DNA of 37,522 nucleotides from Flavobacteriaceae bacterium (GTDB lineage: Bacteria > Bacteroidota > Bacteroidia > Flavobacteriales > Weeksellaceae): positions 1 through 37,522 of the forward strand of contig JAISMV010000053.1 of assembly GCA_031276535.1 (NCBI GenBank), given 5' to 3'. Below are positions 1-8,026 of the stretch, one piece after another. Every line of letters begins with the position of its first letter. Position 1 is the stretch's first letter. The notes beneath the pieces were generated by a model, which did no database searches, was not told where the DNA came from, and saw nothing but the letters and a program-made list of their open reading frames with translations. The position numbers were made by a program, and so were the translations under genes.

Positions 1-133
1 TTTTTAAGCTCTTTTGAGCGTCTTTTTCACTTTTTCTTCTTGATTTAGCCCGCTAAATCTTCAAATAAAAAGCAAAAAATCCATCTCAAAAATAGCAATA
101 AAATATAATCGCAATAAAATTTAAACAGGCTCT
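1..133. repeat. MITE-like dispersed repeat, right-hand part (left end outside window)
   Basis: This stretch matches 30447-30579 with a single visible difference (CTCAAAAAT here, CTCTAAAAT there). It ends in AATAAAATTTAAACAGGCTC, the inverted complement of the left end of the complete copy at 30389. It carries the same two small internal hairpins (GCTC-TTTT-GAGC and GATTTAGC-CC-GCTAAATC) and no reading frame of note. The near identity of two copies about 30 kb apart suggests recent movement. It lies downstream of the pepD stop codon. Confidence 0.8.
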
Positions 134-167
134 AAGACAGGCATTTCGAACTCAGGTTAAAAATGTT

Positions 168-1628
168 TCATTTGGTAGGAATATTTTCCAGTATTTCTAA
201 AAGATATTTCCAAAATTTCTGTACCGAAGAAATGCTTACTTTTTCTTTAGGGGAATGTGCTCCTTTAATAGTAGGACCGAAAGAGATCATGTCCATACCG
301 GGATATTTCTCCGCAATGATTCCACATTCCAATCCGGCATGACAGGCTATTATCAGAGGTTTTTCACCATTTTGTCTTTCATAAATACTTTCTGCCAGTT
401 TCAGAACCTTTGAATTGGGGTTGGGTTTCCATCCGGGATAAGAACCTGTAAATTCCACTTTCATTTCTGCCAGTTCAAAAGCGGCTTTTAAAGAATTGGC
501 TACCCAAAATTTAGAACTTTCTACAGAGGAACGGGTTAAACATAGAATTTCGGCTTTCCCCTGTTTCACCTCCACTCTGGCAATGTTGTTGGATGCTTCC
601 ACCAGATTTTCAATGTCCGGACTTATGCGGTATACTCCATTGTGTGCCGCCTGTAAGGCTGAGATAAATTTTTTCCCGTCATTGAAATCCATTGCTCTTT
701 CCGCTTTATTTGTCCTGACCATTTCAAGGGTTAAATTCTCCTCCAGAGATGTAAATTCAGCCAAAATATCCTTTTTCAACCGTTGAAATTCACTTTCCAA
801 TTCTTTTTGTCGGGTATTGGAGACGGAAAAAACTGCCTGCGCCTCTCTGGGAATGGCATTTCTTAATCCTCCCCCGTCAAATGAGACCAATTGTATGCCG
901 AAATCCAAGAAGTTATACAAAAACCTGTTTATCAATTTATTAGAATTCCCTAATCCTTTATGAATTTCCATTCCTGAGTGTCCTCCATGCAATCCTTTCA
1001 AAGTCAGAAGGTAGGTTTGAAATCCTTCCGGCATTTCGGTTTCTTTATATTCAGCCGTAGCAGTGACATCCACCCCTCCGGCACAGCCTATGTCGATTTC
1101 ATTATCTTCTTCCGTATCCAGATTCAACAGAATATTTCCGGATAAAATTCCGGGTTTTAATCCGAATGCGCCGGTCATTCCGGTTTCTTCATCAACGGTA
1201 AACAGAGCTTCAATCGCCGGATGTTGTATCTGATCAGAAGCTAAAATACTCATTATTGCAGCTACCCCTATTCCATTATCCGCTCCTAATGTGGTCTCTA
1301 CTGCATGTACCCAGTCTCCGTCTACGACCATCCGGATTCCTTCTGTTTCAAAATCAAAATCAACCTCGTTATTTTTTTGGCAAACCATATCTAAATGAGA
1401 TTGCAACACTACGGTTTTACGGTTTTCAAATCCCCGGACTGCCGGTTTTTTGATTACGATGTTTCCGGTTTCGTCTTCTATTGTTTCCAAATTCAGAGAA
1501 ATTCCGAAATTTTTTATAAAATTTCTTACTTTTTCTTCTTTTTTGGAAGGACGCGGCACTTCATTTAAATCGGCGAAAAAATTCCATATTTTTTCAGGCA
1601 GCAGGTTTCTTATATTTTCATTACTCAT
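168..1628 (-). CDS. pepD: Aminoacyl-histidine dipeptidase (cytosolic non-specific dipeptidase, M20C)
   Basis: A cytosolic zinc dipeptidase that hydrolyses Xaa-His and a broad range of other dipeptides during peptide turnover. The 486-residue length is normal for PepD. Metal and catalytic motifs of the M20 family are visible: QSHLDMV with H78 and D80, LGADNGIG with D117, DEETG with E147/E148, and LNLDTEED with D171. GGHSGMEI lies at the start of the lid/dimerisation domain and KGAHSPKE near the C terminus supplies the last metal histidine. There is no signal peptide. It starts at ATG 1628 (MSNEN). It is a single-gene unit downstream of higBA on the same strand, separated from it by 139 bp. The family call is firm; in vivo substrates are inferred. 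Confidence 0.95.
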   Translation of the reverse strand: MSNENIRNLLPEKIWNFFADLNEVPRPSKKEEKVRNFIKNFGISLNLETIEDETGNIVIKKPAVRGFENRKTVVLQSHLDMVCQKNNEVDFDFETEGIRMVVDGDWVHAVETTLGADNGIGVAAIMSILASDQIQHPAIEALFTVDEETGMTGAFGLKPGILSGNILLNLDTEEDNEIDIGCAGGVDVTATAEYKETEMPEGFQTYLLTLKGLHGGHSGMEIHKGLGNSNKLINRFLYNFLDFGIQLVSFDGGGLRNAIPREAQAVFSVSNTRQKELESEFQRLKKDILAEFTSLEENLTLEMVRTNKAERAMDFNDGKKFISALQAAHNGVYRISPDIENLVEASNNIARVEVKQGKAEILCLTRSSVESSKFWVANSLKAAFELAEMKVEFTGSYPGWKPNPNSKVLKLAESIYERQNGEKPLIIACHAGLECGIIAEKYPGMDMISFGPTIKGAHSPKEKVSISSVQKFWKYLLEILENIPTK

Positions 1629-1767
1629 TATTTATCGTATGATTTGAAATTTTGTATGCCAAAGTTCGCTATTTTTTTGAAAGCAATTCACAATCAGGTC
1701 GTTTTTATATTTTTTCCATTATTGAACGTGAAAAAAATTTGAAACCCCTTTCTTTTTTTTAGATTGT

Positions 1768-2079
1768 TTAACTTTTAAAGTTATATTTTTTCAGTTTTAC
1801 GGAATTATTATTAAAAAGAACTCTTTCCTTATCTAAATCATAGGCGGTTTGCATTTTCATCAAATGTTCTGCTGATCCTCCAAATACTTGTTCAATTCTT
1901 AAAGCAACGTTAGTACTTAAAGATATTTTCCCATTCAACAGGTTTGAAACATTCGATCGGGTCATTTTCAGGAGGTCTGCTACTTCCGTTATGGTTAAAC
2001 CTGAATATTCAACTAATTCTCCTTTCAGAATTATTCCCGGATGTACTCGTTTTAATTTTCTTTCTGTAATTTTTTTCAT
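1768..2079 (-). CDS. higA: HigA-type antitoxin, XRE-family HTH
   Basis: Antitoxin of a type II toxin-antitoxin pair; it should bind and neutralise the HigB toxin encoded just upstream and repress the shared promoter. At 103 residues it has HigA length. The N-terminal VHPGIILKGELVE segment is the hallmark of the 'addiction module antidote, HigA' family, followed by a helix-turn-helix at about residues 29-50 (LTITEVADLLKMTRSNVSNL) and the conserved FGGSAEHLMKMQ segment. The start lies 7 bp after the toxin stop, so the order is toxin first, as expected for higBA. The C-terminal ~25 residues are basic and not family-typical. Confidence 0.9.
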   Translation of the reverse strand: MKKITERKLKRVHPGIILKGELVEYSGLTITEVADLLKMTRSNVSNLLNGKISLSTNVALRIEQVFGGSAEHLMKMQTAYDLDKERVLFNNNSVKLKKYNFKS

Positions 2080-2086
2080 ATTTTTA

Positions 2087-2368
2087 TTAGTGTGGATCTA
2101 AATAATCAACATCATAAACATTCCCTTTTTCAAATCTAAAGAGTATCCGGTAATTTCCGCTAACATCCATACTCCAAACGTTATTTTCTCCTTTGTACGG
2201 ATGTGGTCTGAAGCTCCTGTACAGTTCCAAATCTTTCGGAACTTCCGATAATTGATCTAAAATATCCAAAATAATAGTAATTCTGTTCAAATGAGCCGGA
2301 TTGATTTTACTGCTATCGTTTTGATAAAACATTTTTTTTAATCCTTTATGCTTAAATGTTTTAATCAT
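2087..2368 (-). CDS. higB: HigB-type toxin (RelE/ParE superfamily mRNA interferase)
   Basis: Probable ribosome-dependent mRNA-cleaving toxin. The 93-residue protein has the HigB pattern: an N-terminal FKHKGLKKMFY strand-helix, a central helix (LNRITIILDILDQL), a conserved LYRSFRPHPYKGEN segment and a C-terminal strand pair WSMDVSGNYRILFRFE...DVDYLDPH, where the basic and aromatic residues form the usual active surface. It is first in a two-gene operon with higA. It sits between pepD and an MFS gene, without visible plasmid or phage context, so this is a chromosomal copy whose role (stabilisation, phage defence, persistence) cannot be read from the sequence. Confidence 0.9.
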   Translation of the reverse strand: MIKTFKHKGLKKMFYQNDSSKINPAHLNRITIILDILDQLSEVPKDLELYRSFRPHPYKGENNVWSMDVSGNYRILFRFEKGNVYDVDYLDPH

Positions 2369-2732
2369 TTTTAATTGTATCGTGTAAATTTACAAAATAT
2401 ATTTGAAAAAACAATCGGAAAAATATCCATTAGAAAATAACGTCTAAATAATAGCCTGATTTTTGTCCTTTACTCCTTCAAAAACCAGTTTCCACCTCAC
2501 TCTCTTCATTCATAAGAGCAAAACATACGTAATTATTAACAGAAGAAATACCCGTTTTATCAAACTTAATAAAAACTTCTTTCTTCTTGTTGTACGGTCT
2601 GATTTAAAAGACCTATTTTTACGAATTATTTAAAATTTCGTTGTTAATGAACCTGAAAGGCTGTAACAGCAGTGTTTTAATTGAAATAGAAGTAATTAAC
2701 CTGTTTACTTTCTAATTTAAAATTTTATAGTT
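2369..2732. other. Intergenic region between higB and the MFS gene
   Basis: A 364-bp AT-rich divergent intergenic stretch that must hold promoters for higBA (leftward) and the MFS gene (rightward). I found no exact TAnnTTTG element at a convincing distance for either gene, no tRNA, no strong terminator and no small ORF with a family resemblance. Confidence 0.5.
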
Positions 2733-4088
2733 GTGAGTTTTATAAAAGATGATCCTAAAATAATCAAAGCCTGGACTTTTTACGACTGGGCAAATTCCGT
2801 TTATTCCCTTGTAATCACTTCAACCATCTTCCCTATATATTATTCTATTTTAACTACCGATTTTTATAAAAAGGTATACAATTCTTATCAGGATGTATGG
2901 TTTGAGGTGCCTGTTCATTCCAGAATCAATCTTTTTGGGAATTATTTTGTACCGGATGCTTTATTTAGTTATTCGTTAACCCTTTCGTTTATATTTGTGG
3001 TTTTCACTACTCCCATGTTTTCATCTATTGCGGATGTAACCGGAACTAAAAAAAAGTTTTTAAAATTTTTCTGTTATTTGGGTTCATTGTCCTGTATCGG
3101 TCTTTTCTTTTTCACAGACAAATCTCAAATTCTTTACGGACTGACTCTTAACGTAACCGCCAGTATAGGATTTTGGGGAAGTCTGGTGTTTTACAATTCT
3201 TATCTTCCCGATATTGCCTCTGAAGGTCAGCAAGACCGAATTTCAGCCAAGGGATATATTATGGGATATTCAGGAGCTGTTATTTTATTGGTTTTATGCC
3301 TGTTGTTAATAGAATTAATTGCTTCTCCCGAGAACAAGATATTTTATACCCGAATATGCTTTATCTTAACCGGCTTGTGGTGGTTAGGATTTGCCCAGTA
3401 TACATTTGCCAACCTGCCCGACACCCCTAAAATAACGGGTGTGAATAAACGAAGCGTTATACTTGCCAGCTTTTCAACTTTCAAAAAGGTTCAATCTGAG
3501 CTTTTTAAAGAAAAAAACCTGCGATTGTTTCTGATAAGCTTTTTCTTTTATTCTATCGGGATACAAACTATTTTTCTCATGGCCGCTCTTTTTGGCTCCA
3601 ATGAGATCAATCTGGAAAGTCCCAAATTGATCGTATCTATTCTGCTTACCCAGATAATAGCTATTATCGGAGCGTATTTGTGTTCTGTTCTATCTAAAAA
3701 AACAGGAAATAAAATAGTATTGATCATTTGTATTTGTGTCTGGATCGGAATTTGTCTGGCAGGTTTTCTACTGGATAAAACCAATCCGAATATTGAATAC
3801 TATTTTTATGTAGTTGCAGGGTTGGTAGGGCTGGTTATGGGAGGAATTCAGTCGATTTCCCGTTCTACTTACAGCAAGATGCTTCCTGAAAAAGATAAGA
3901 ACATGACCGCCACTTATTTTGGTTTTTATGATATACTGGAAAAATGCGCCATCATAGTCGGGTCTTTTATTTATGGTTTTCTGATTGATCTAACCGGAAA
4001 TATGAGATATTCGATCCTCGCTATGTCCATAGCATTCATTATCGGACTATTTTTCATACTTTTTGTAAACTCTAAAAAAATAAACTAA
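2733..4088 (+). CDS. MFS transporter, UMF1 / Atg22-like family
   Basis: Integral inner-membrane transporter of the UMF1 (Atg22-like) branch of the major facilitator superfamily; the substrate is unknown, but eukaryotic Atg22 is a vacuolar amino-acid effluxer. The family signature KAWTFYDWANSVYSLVITST occurs at residues 8-27, and about twelve hydrophobic segments are visible over 451 residues, a usual length for bacterial members. A conserved ISRSTYSKMLP segment lies between late helices. The start is GTG at 2733 (VSFIKDDPK); no ATG in frame lies nearby. Its 3' end is followed within 12 bp by a truncated MITE-like repeat, and the next gene is convergent. Confidence 0.85.
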   Translation: MSFIKDDPKIIKAWTFYDWANSVYSLVITSTIFPIYYSILTTDFYKKVYNSYQDVWFEVPVHSRINLFGNYFVPDALFSYSLTLSFIFVVFTTPMFSSIADVTGTKKKFLKFFCYLGSLSCIGLFFFTDKSQILYGLTLNVTASIGFWGSLVFYNSYLPDIASEGQQDRISAKGYIMGYSGAVILLVLCLLLIELIASPENKIFYTRICFILTGLWWLGFAQYTFANLPDTPKITGVNKRSVILASFSTFKKVQSELFKEKNLRLFLISFFFYSIGIQTIFLMAALFGSNEINLESPKLIVSILLTQIIAIIGAYLCSVLSKKTGNKIVLIICICVWIGICLAGFLLDKTNPNIEYYFYVVAGLVGLVMGGIQSISRSTYSKMLPEKDKNMTATYFGFYDILEKCAIIVGSFIYGFLIDLTGNMRYSILAMSIAFIIGLFFILFVNSKKIN

Positions 4089-4100
4089 GCATTTATTTTA

Positions 4101-4178
4101 GAGCCTGTTTAAATTTTATTCAACTATTTATTTTTAGGTTCTTATTATAATTTTGCATTCTTTTTAAGCTCTTTTGAG
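4101..4178. repeat. Truncated MITE-like repeat, left half only
   Basis: It begins with the terminal sequence GAGCCTGTTTAAATTTTATT and follows the left half of the complete copy at 30389 through the GCTC-TTTT-GAGC hairpin, then similarity stops. It differs from the complete copy at several positions, so it is older. It sits between two convergent genes, ending 13 bp from the yjbR stop codon, where its hairpin might help end transcription. It is preceded by TA, as are or were the right flanks of the other copies. Confidence 0.75.
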
Positions 4179-4191
4179 AGCATACGCGGTG

Positions 4192-4551
4192 CTATCCGGT
4201 ATATTCTTCGCGTTTCCCTTTAGGTAATTTTTTGATCACTTCATCAACGGAGTGACCTATCAATTCTTTAATCAATTTATCGGGTACATCACTTTCCAAA
4301 TATACAGAGTTCCATAGAAGTGATTTAAACGCGGTTTCCGTAATTCCTTTGTATTTTTCACGCAGTTCGATCGTTTTGTCGGGATGACATTTCAAACAGA
4401 CATTAAACATCCTGTCTTTGGGTTCTAAAGCGATATAAGCGAACATTTTGCCCATTACTTTAAATACTAATATCGTATCATCAACAAAAGGAGTTGATTC
4501 TGAACTTCCTTTGATGGAAATGCAATAATTTCTCAATTCTTCGATGTTCAT
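4192..4551 (-). CDS. YjbR/MmcQ family protein (CyaY-like fold)
   Basis: Small cytosolic protein of the MmcQ/YjbR family (PF04237), often labelled DNA-binding from its CyaY-like structure; the biological role is unsettled. The 119-residue length is typical. Family landmarks are an N-terminal EELRNYCISIKGSSESTPF segment, the strand VFKVMGKMFAYIALE, the VCLKCHPDKTIELREKY segment and the C-terminal helix ELIGHSVDEVIKKLPK. The conserved W in LLWNSVYLESDVPD is present. It is a single gene, convergent with the MFS transporter. Confidence 0.88.
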   Translation of the reverse strand: MNIEELRNYCISIKGSSESTPFVDDTILVFKVMGKMFAYIALEPKDRMFNVCLKCHPDKTIELREKYKGITETAFKSLLWNSVYLESDVPDKLIKELIGHSVDEVIKKLPKGKREEYTG

Positions 4552-4618
4552 GACTCGTATTCCCTATGTTCGTTAAATCGTACAAAAATTTATTTAAAAA
4601 CCGATATTCACATATTAA

Positions 4619-4637
4619 GAGCCTATTTAAATTTTAT
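4619..4637. repeat. Possible isolated inverted-repeat end, GAGCCTATTTAAATTTTAT
   Basis: Eighteen of nineteen bases match the terminal repeat of the MITE-like element (one change, GTTT to ATTT). It lies about 100 bp upstream of the transposase remnant at 4735-4953, the distance expected between an insertion-sequence end and its coding region, so it may be the left end of the insertion that left the remnant. With only one end seen, this is tentative. Confidence 0.45.
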
Positions 4638-4734
4638 CCACAACAAATGCCTTCGGAAGAGAATATCAGTCATAACAACAAATATACAAAACTTTTAGCA
4701 ATATTTCAAGCTTATTTCAAGGGGGTGTCTCCGC

Positions 4735-4953
4735 CTTTTTTGTTTATTTATCACCTCTTCGTGTAAAGTACGGATTAACTTACCCAAACTTTCTTTGGGA
4801 TTTGATTCCGATATGCATATATCCGGTAATTACAATCGTATCCAACGTTTTATAACAGAGAGTAAATTTACCCGTGAATGGATTTCAAAATTGATTTTCA
4901 GTTTATTCTCTGAAAAAGATTCTCTTATTTTGGTAACAGAGATCTTCCGGTAA
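4735..4953 (+). pseudogene. Decayed IS4-like transposase, N-terminal fragment
   Basis: Read in one frame, this stretch gives ...KVRINLPKLSLGFDSD then GNYNRIQRFI...EWISKLIFSLF...DSLILV and then a stop. From memory of the family, this matches the N-terminal part of IS4-type DDE transposases of Bacteroidota, which run RTVNxxKLAxxF...NYRRIQRFF...IFxLxPxxxxLxLxxDRTNW. Similarity ends just where the catalytic DRTNW motif should begin, consistent with a frameshift or deletion. No initiation codon, catalytic domain or right end is present, so it is non-functional. It is not in the ORF track. I am fairly sure it is a transposase remnant and less sure of the subfamily. Confidence 0.6.
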
Positions 4954-5024
4954 TAAAAACCCTTCAGGGAAGTAAACATGTTATGATTTTTTTCGTAACT
5001 TTAGGGTGTTAAAAAATAAAAAAC

Positions 5025-5201
5025 ATGGATATAACGGAAAAAGTATTGCAAGCCATCAAAGGTGCGGGTGAACCTGTCAATGCGGGAAAAGTAACGGAAA
5101 TAACAAAGCTGGATCGTAAGGAGGTAGATAAAGCCATGAAAAAACTCAAAGAAGAAGGGTTGATCGTTTCACCTAAACGTTGTTACTGGGAAGCAAAATA
5201 A
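5025..5201 (+). CDS. Small winged-helix transcriptional-regulator-like protein (58 aa)
   Basis: A 58-codon ORF missed by the track because of its size. The translation begins MDITEKVLQAIKGAG and ends SPKRCYWEAK. It is a compact winged helix: helix 1 (VLQAIKGAG), a turn (EPVNAGKVTEIT), recognition helix (DRKEVDKAMKKLKEEG) and a wing (LIVSPKRCYW). The same pattern occurs in short free-standing 'transcriptional regulator' proteins of Bacteroidota and Clostridia. An A-rich leader precedes the ATG, and a degenerate -7-like TAACTTTA lies at 4996-5003. The stop is 5 bp from the ATG of the effector-binding protein, so the two are almost certainly co-transcribed. Target genes are unknown. Confidence 0.8.
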   Translation: MDITEKVLQAIKGAGEPVNAGKVTEITKLDRKEVDKAMKKLKEEGLIVSPKRCYWEAK

Positions 5202-5206
5202 TCGGC

Positions 5207-5668
5207 ATGCCAAAAAAACAAAAAATAGGATCCATTGCTATTGTAGGTATCTCGATAAGAACCCGAAATGGTAATAATGAGGCTTCTATTGATTTGGGAG
5301 TTCTGTGGGAACGGTTTTATCTGGAAAACATCCGGGATCAGATTCCCAACAAAATATCAGAGGACATCTATTGTGTCTATACCGATTATGAATCTGATCA
5401 TACCGGAAGCTATACGGCTATTATCGGTTACAAAGTCCCTTTTTTGGGATTCATTCCCGACGGGTTTACAGGCTGCCTTATTGAAGAGGGAGAATATCTG
5501 AAATATACCGTCAAAGGAAATGTTTTTTCTATTGCAGATACATGGAAAGAAATATGGAATGACGATTTTAAACTAAACAGAAAATACATCACGGATTTCG
5601 ATGTATACAAAGAAAAATCTCAGGACATCGAACATACGGAAATGGAAGTTTACATCGGAGTAAAATAG
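5207..5668 (+). CDS. GyrI-like / AraC effector-binding domain protein
   Basis: A stand-alone ligand-binding domain of the GyrI/SOUL-like fold (PF06445/PF14526, integron Cass2-like), which binds small, often cationic hydrophobic molecules. The track starts at 5180, but that begins inside the winged-helix gene; ATG 5207 (MPKKQKIGSIAIVG) gives 153 residues, the normal size, and clean spacing. Family features are the N-terminal strand with GISIRTRNGN, the WERFYLENIRDQIPNK helix, the central strand IYCVYTDYESDHTGSYTAIIGY, and the C-terminal D(F/V)xxY...EVYIGVK strand pair. With the upstream winged-helix protein it resembles a two-polypeptide version of an AraC/MerR-type sensor (BmrR/Rob have both parts fused); this last point is inference. 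Confidence 0.85.
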   Translation: MPKKQKIGSIAIVGISIRTRNGNNEASIDLGVLWERFYLENIRDQIPNKISEDIYCVYTDYESDHTGSYTAIIGYKVPFLGFIPDGFTGCLIEEGEYLKYTVKGNVFSIADTWKEIWNDDFKLNRKYITDFDVYKEKSQDIEHTEMEVYIGVK

Positions 5669-5685
5669 GGCTTCCTTCCGTAGTT

Positions 5686-6552
5686 TTATTTATTCAGCAT
5701 GGGCAGTTTATAGATCAAATGGTATTTTACCAGATTATCAATGGGTTTCTTCACGATATTTTCTATAGTGAGATTATATTCCGATGCGGCTGTTTTTAAA
5801 ATATCTTCATAATAGTGAGCGATGGAGCCGATAAAGTTAATTTCCGCTTCCCGTGCTTCCGGAAAAACCATCACCTGATTTTCAAAGAAAGATTTCATGG
5901 CTTCATAAACAAGATGTTGAATGAACGGTTCTCTTTTATGTTCTACTATAAAACGATTAAATCCTGCTATATAGGAATTGGCTCTTGTTTTTTGGTACAC
6001 ATTTTCCAGCAGTTCATTAATGGTCAGACCGTACCTGTCTTTAAAAGCAATGGATAAATATTTAGGCATTTTATTGGAAAAATAGGCATGCACCAATTTT
6101 TTCCCCAGATAACTTCCGCTGCCTTCATCTCCCAGTATCCATCCCAAAGAAGGAGTTTCCTCCTTTAAAGTCTGTCCGTCAAAATAACAGGCATTTGAAC
6201 CGGTTCCCAAAATACATACAATAGCAGGTTTTCCGAAATAGGCAGAATAAGCAGCCCCCATCATATCATGCTCAATAACAATATTAGCGTTGGGATATAA
6301 TTTCTCAAAGGGAGTTCTCAATACATGTTTCACGTTTTCGGAAGAACAACCCGCACCATAAAAATATAAATGCTCGAGTTGTGGCGCCAAAGATTGCAGT
6401 GCTTCATTTTTCAACAATTCTTCCTCTATGATTTCGGAAGTGACAAACCGGGGATGAAATCCTAAAGACTCCGTTCTTAGAAATTCTTTACCGTCATACC
6501 CTATAATCACCCAGTCACATTTGGTAGAACCTCCGTCTACAATTGCTATCAT
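5686..6552 (-). CDS. BadF/BadG/BcrA/BcrD-type ATPase, probable N-acetylglucosamine kinase
   Basis: Sugar kinase of the ASKHA fold, likely phosphorylating N-acetylglucosamine recovered from cell wall or host glycans. Residues 6-14 (DGGSTKCDW) form the phosphate-1 loop, residues 114-120 (ILGTGSN) the phosphate-2 loop, and LGWILGDEGSGSYLGK at 136-151 is the GlcNAc-kinase-like signature. At 288 residues it has the length of Bacteroidota homologues. No other amino-sugar genes are adjacent, so the substrate is by homology only. A good promoter (TTTTG, 19 bp, TAATTTAG) precedes it on the minus strand. Confidence 0.85.
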   Translation of the reverse strand: MIAIVDGGSTKCDWVIIGYDGKEFLRTESLGFHPRFVTSEIIEEELLKNEALQSLAPQLEHLYFYGAGCSSENVKHVLRTPFEKLYPNANIVIEHDMMGAAYSAYFGKPAIVCILGTGSNACYFDGQTLKEETPSLGWILGDEGSGSYLGKKLVHAYFSNKMPKYLSIAFKDRYGLTINELLENVYQKTRANSYIAGFNRFIVEHKREPFIQHLVYEAMKSFFENQVMVFPEAREAEINFIGSIAHYYEDILKTAASEYNLTIENIVKKPIDNLVKYHLIYKLPMLNK

Positions 6553-6573
6553 AGTACTTTACTGTTTATTCTG

Positions 6574-6605
6574 CTAAATTACTTCTAATTCATCTAAGTT
6601 CAAAA
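6574..6605 (-). promoter_or_regulatory. Putative Bacteroidota promoter of the GlcNAc-kinase-like gene
   Basis: On the minus strand TTTTG (6605-6601) is followed after exactly 19 bp by TAATTTAG (6581-6574), close to the Bacteroidota -33 TTTG / -7 TAnnTTTG pattern, 21 bp before the ATG. Confidence 0.5.
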
Positions 6606-6718
6606 CTTATTACGGGGCAAATGCAGGCATCAAATGAAACCCGGTTGTTTATTATTTGTCAGGAAAAAATTGAAATATTTTATTTAATCCATAACTCCGC
6701 TTTTTTAAACAAGCAAAG

Positions 6719-8026
6719 CTACGATCGTTTAATCCATATAAATATTTCTTTAAGACTTACTTTTTTTCCATACATTAAGATTCCGATCCTGTATATCTTA
6801 CTGCTTATGTAGATCATAAAGAAAACGGAGCTGATCATTATAACCATAAAGAGAAGCAATTGCCCGAAAGGAATACCATAAAAGGATCTCGTCACCATTG
6901 CCATGGGAGAAGTAAACGGTATTATGCTCAACCAAAAGGCAACCGGTCCTTCGGGATTATTGATGATGCTGATGCAGCCGTATGCGCCCAGTAACAAAGG
7001 AATAACGATGATAGGCATAAATTGCTGGGTTTCCGTATCGCTGTCTACGGCAGCGCCTATCGCGGCAAAAAATGAACTGTAAAATAAGTATCCGAAAAAA
7101 AATGAGAAAAGAAATACAAAGATGATCAACGGATAGTTGAGTCCCAGAAGCATGTCAATGGTATCTTTAACATGAATTTGAGTTTCCACATTCATTATTC
7201 CATGTATGCTGTTTTGTTGGGGAGAAAGCATTAATTCCTGCCCTAAGAACAGATGTCCCGCAATGAGGAGAGTCATAGTCATTGCAATCCAGATGAGAAA
7301 TTGGGTGAGGGCTACCAGAGTAGTTCCCAATATTTTACCCATCATCAGATCAAAAGGTTTTACGGAAGAGATAATGATCTCCACCACCCGATTATTTTTT
7401 TCCTCCATTGTGCTTCTCATCACCCGTGTTCCGTAAATGGTGATAAACATGAGGATCACATACATTAATGAAAGGGAAAGAATATCTTTCAGAGAGGAAT
7501 TACTGTCTGATTTACCATCTTTTATGTTGGTAATCCGCAAAGAGATATTTGAGCTTATTTTTTCAATGTCTGACCGGACAATTCCCAACTGAATTCTTCG
7601 TTTTTCTTCGATTTTTTCATTGATCTTTTTTTCCAAAGCAGACAGAAGGGTTTTATTTATATTTTTATTGGTGTAAAGGTGAATCTGATCTTGCAGATCG
7701 TTCATCAACGTATCACTTGTTTTAGGAATATAAAGTATGCCATCCAGATTTTCCCCCTTAATTAATGACTCTTTTAAAGGTTCCAATTCATTTTCCGTGT
7801 AAAAATTGTAGATATTCTTTTTATCACTTTTAAATTCGGAATAAAACTGATGGGTGGAATCTATTACGGCAAGATTGGAATCGGTTTCGTTCATTTTTAT
7901 CATATAAGCAATTGCGACTCCTGCCAGAATGATTAAAACCGGAGCAAAAATGGTAATGATGATAAAAGATCTTTTTCCGGCCTGAGTGAGAAACTCTCTC
8001 CTCATTACTAAAAATGTGTTCTTCAT
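6719..8026 (-). CDS. ABC-2 type permease (NatB-like)
   Basis: Membrane subunit of an ABC exporter. The 435-residue protein has one N-terminal membrane segment (about residues 22-42), a large extracytoplasmic domain of roughly 130 residues rich in charged residues, then a run of about five to six C-terminal membrane segments with the conserved MEEKNNRVVEIIISSVKPFDLMMGKILG motif of the ABC-2/NatB family. Its ATG overlaps the stop of the ATPase gene by 4 bp (ATGA), showing translational coupling. NatAB in Bacillus exports sodium; homologues are widespread with unproven substrates, so only 'exporter' is supported here. Confidence 0.88.
   Translation of the reverse strand: MKNTFLVMRREFLTQAGKRSFIIITIFAPVLIILAGVAIAYMIKMNETDSNLAVIDSTHQFYSEFKSDKKNIYNFYTENELEPLKESLIKGENLDGILYIPKTSDTLMNDLQDQIHLYTNKNINKTLLSALEKKINEKIEEKRRIQLGIVRSDIEKISSNISLRITNIKDGKSDSNSSLKDILSLSLMYVILMFITIYGTRVMRSTMEEKNNRVVEIIISSVKPFDLMMGKILGTTLVALTQFLIWIAMTMTLLIAGHLFLGQELMLSPQQNSIHGIMNVETQIHVKDTIDMLLGLNYPLIIFVFLFSFFFGYLFYSSFFAAIGAAVDSDTETQQFMPIIVIPLLLGAYGCISIINNPEGPVAFWLSIIPFTSPMAMVTRSFYGIPFGQLLLFMVIMISSVFFMIYISSKIYRIGILMYGKKVSLKEIFIWIKRS

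Noticed and set aside
4566-4766. 66-residue ORF MFVKSYKNLF...
   Set aside because: It runs across the insertion-end remnant and ends in a frame different from the transposase-like remnant; no family resemblance.
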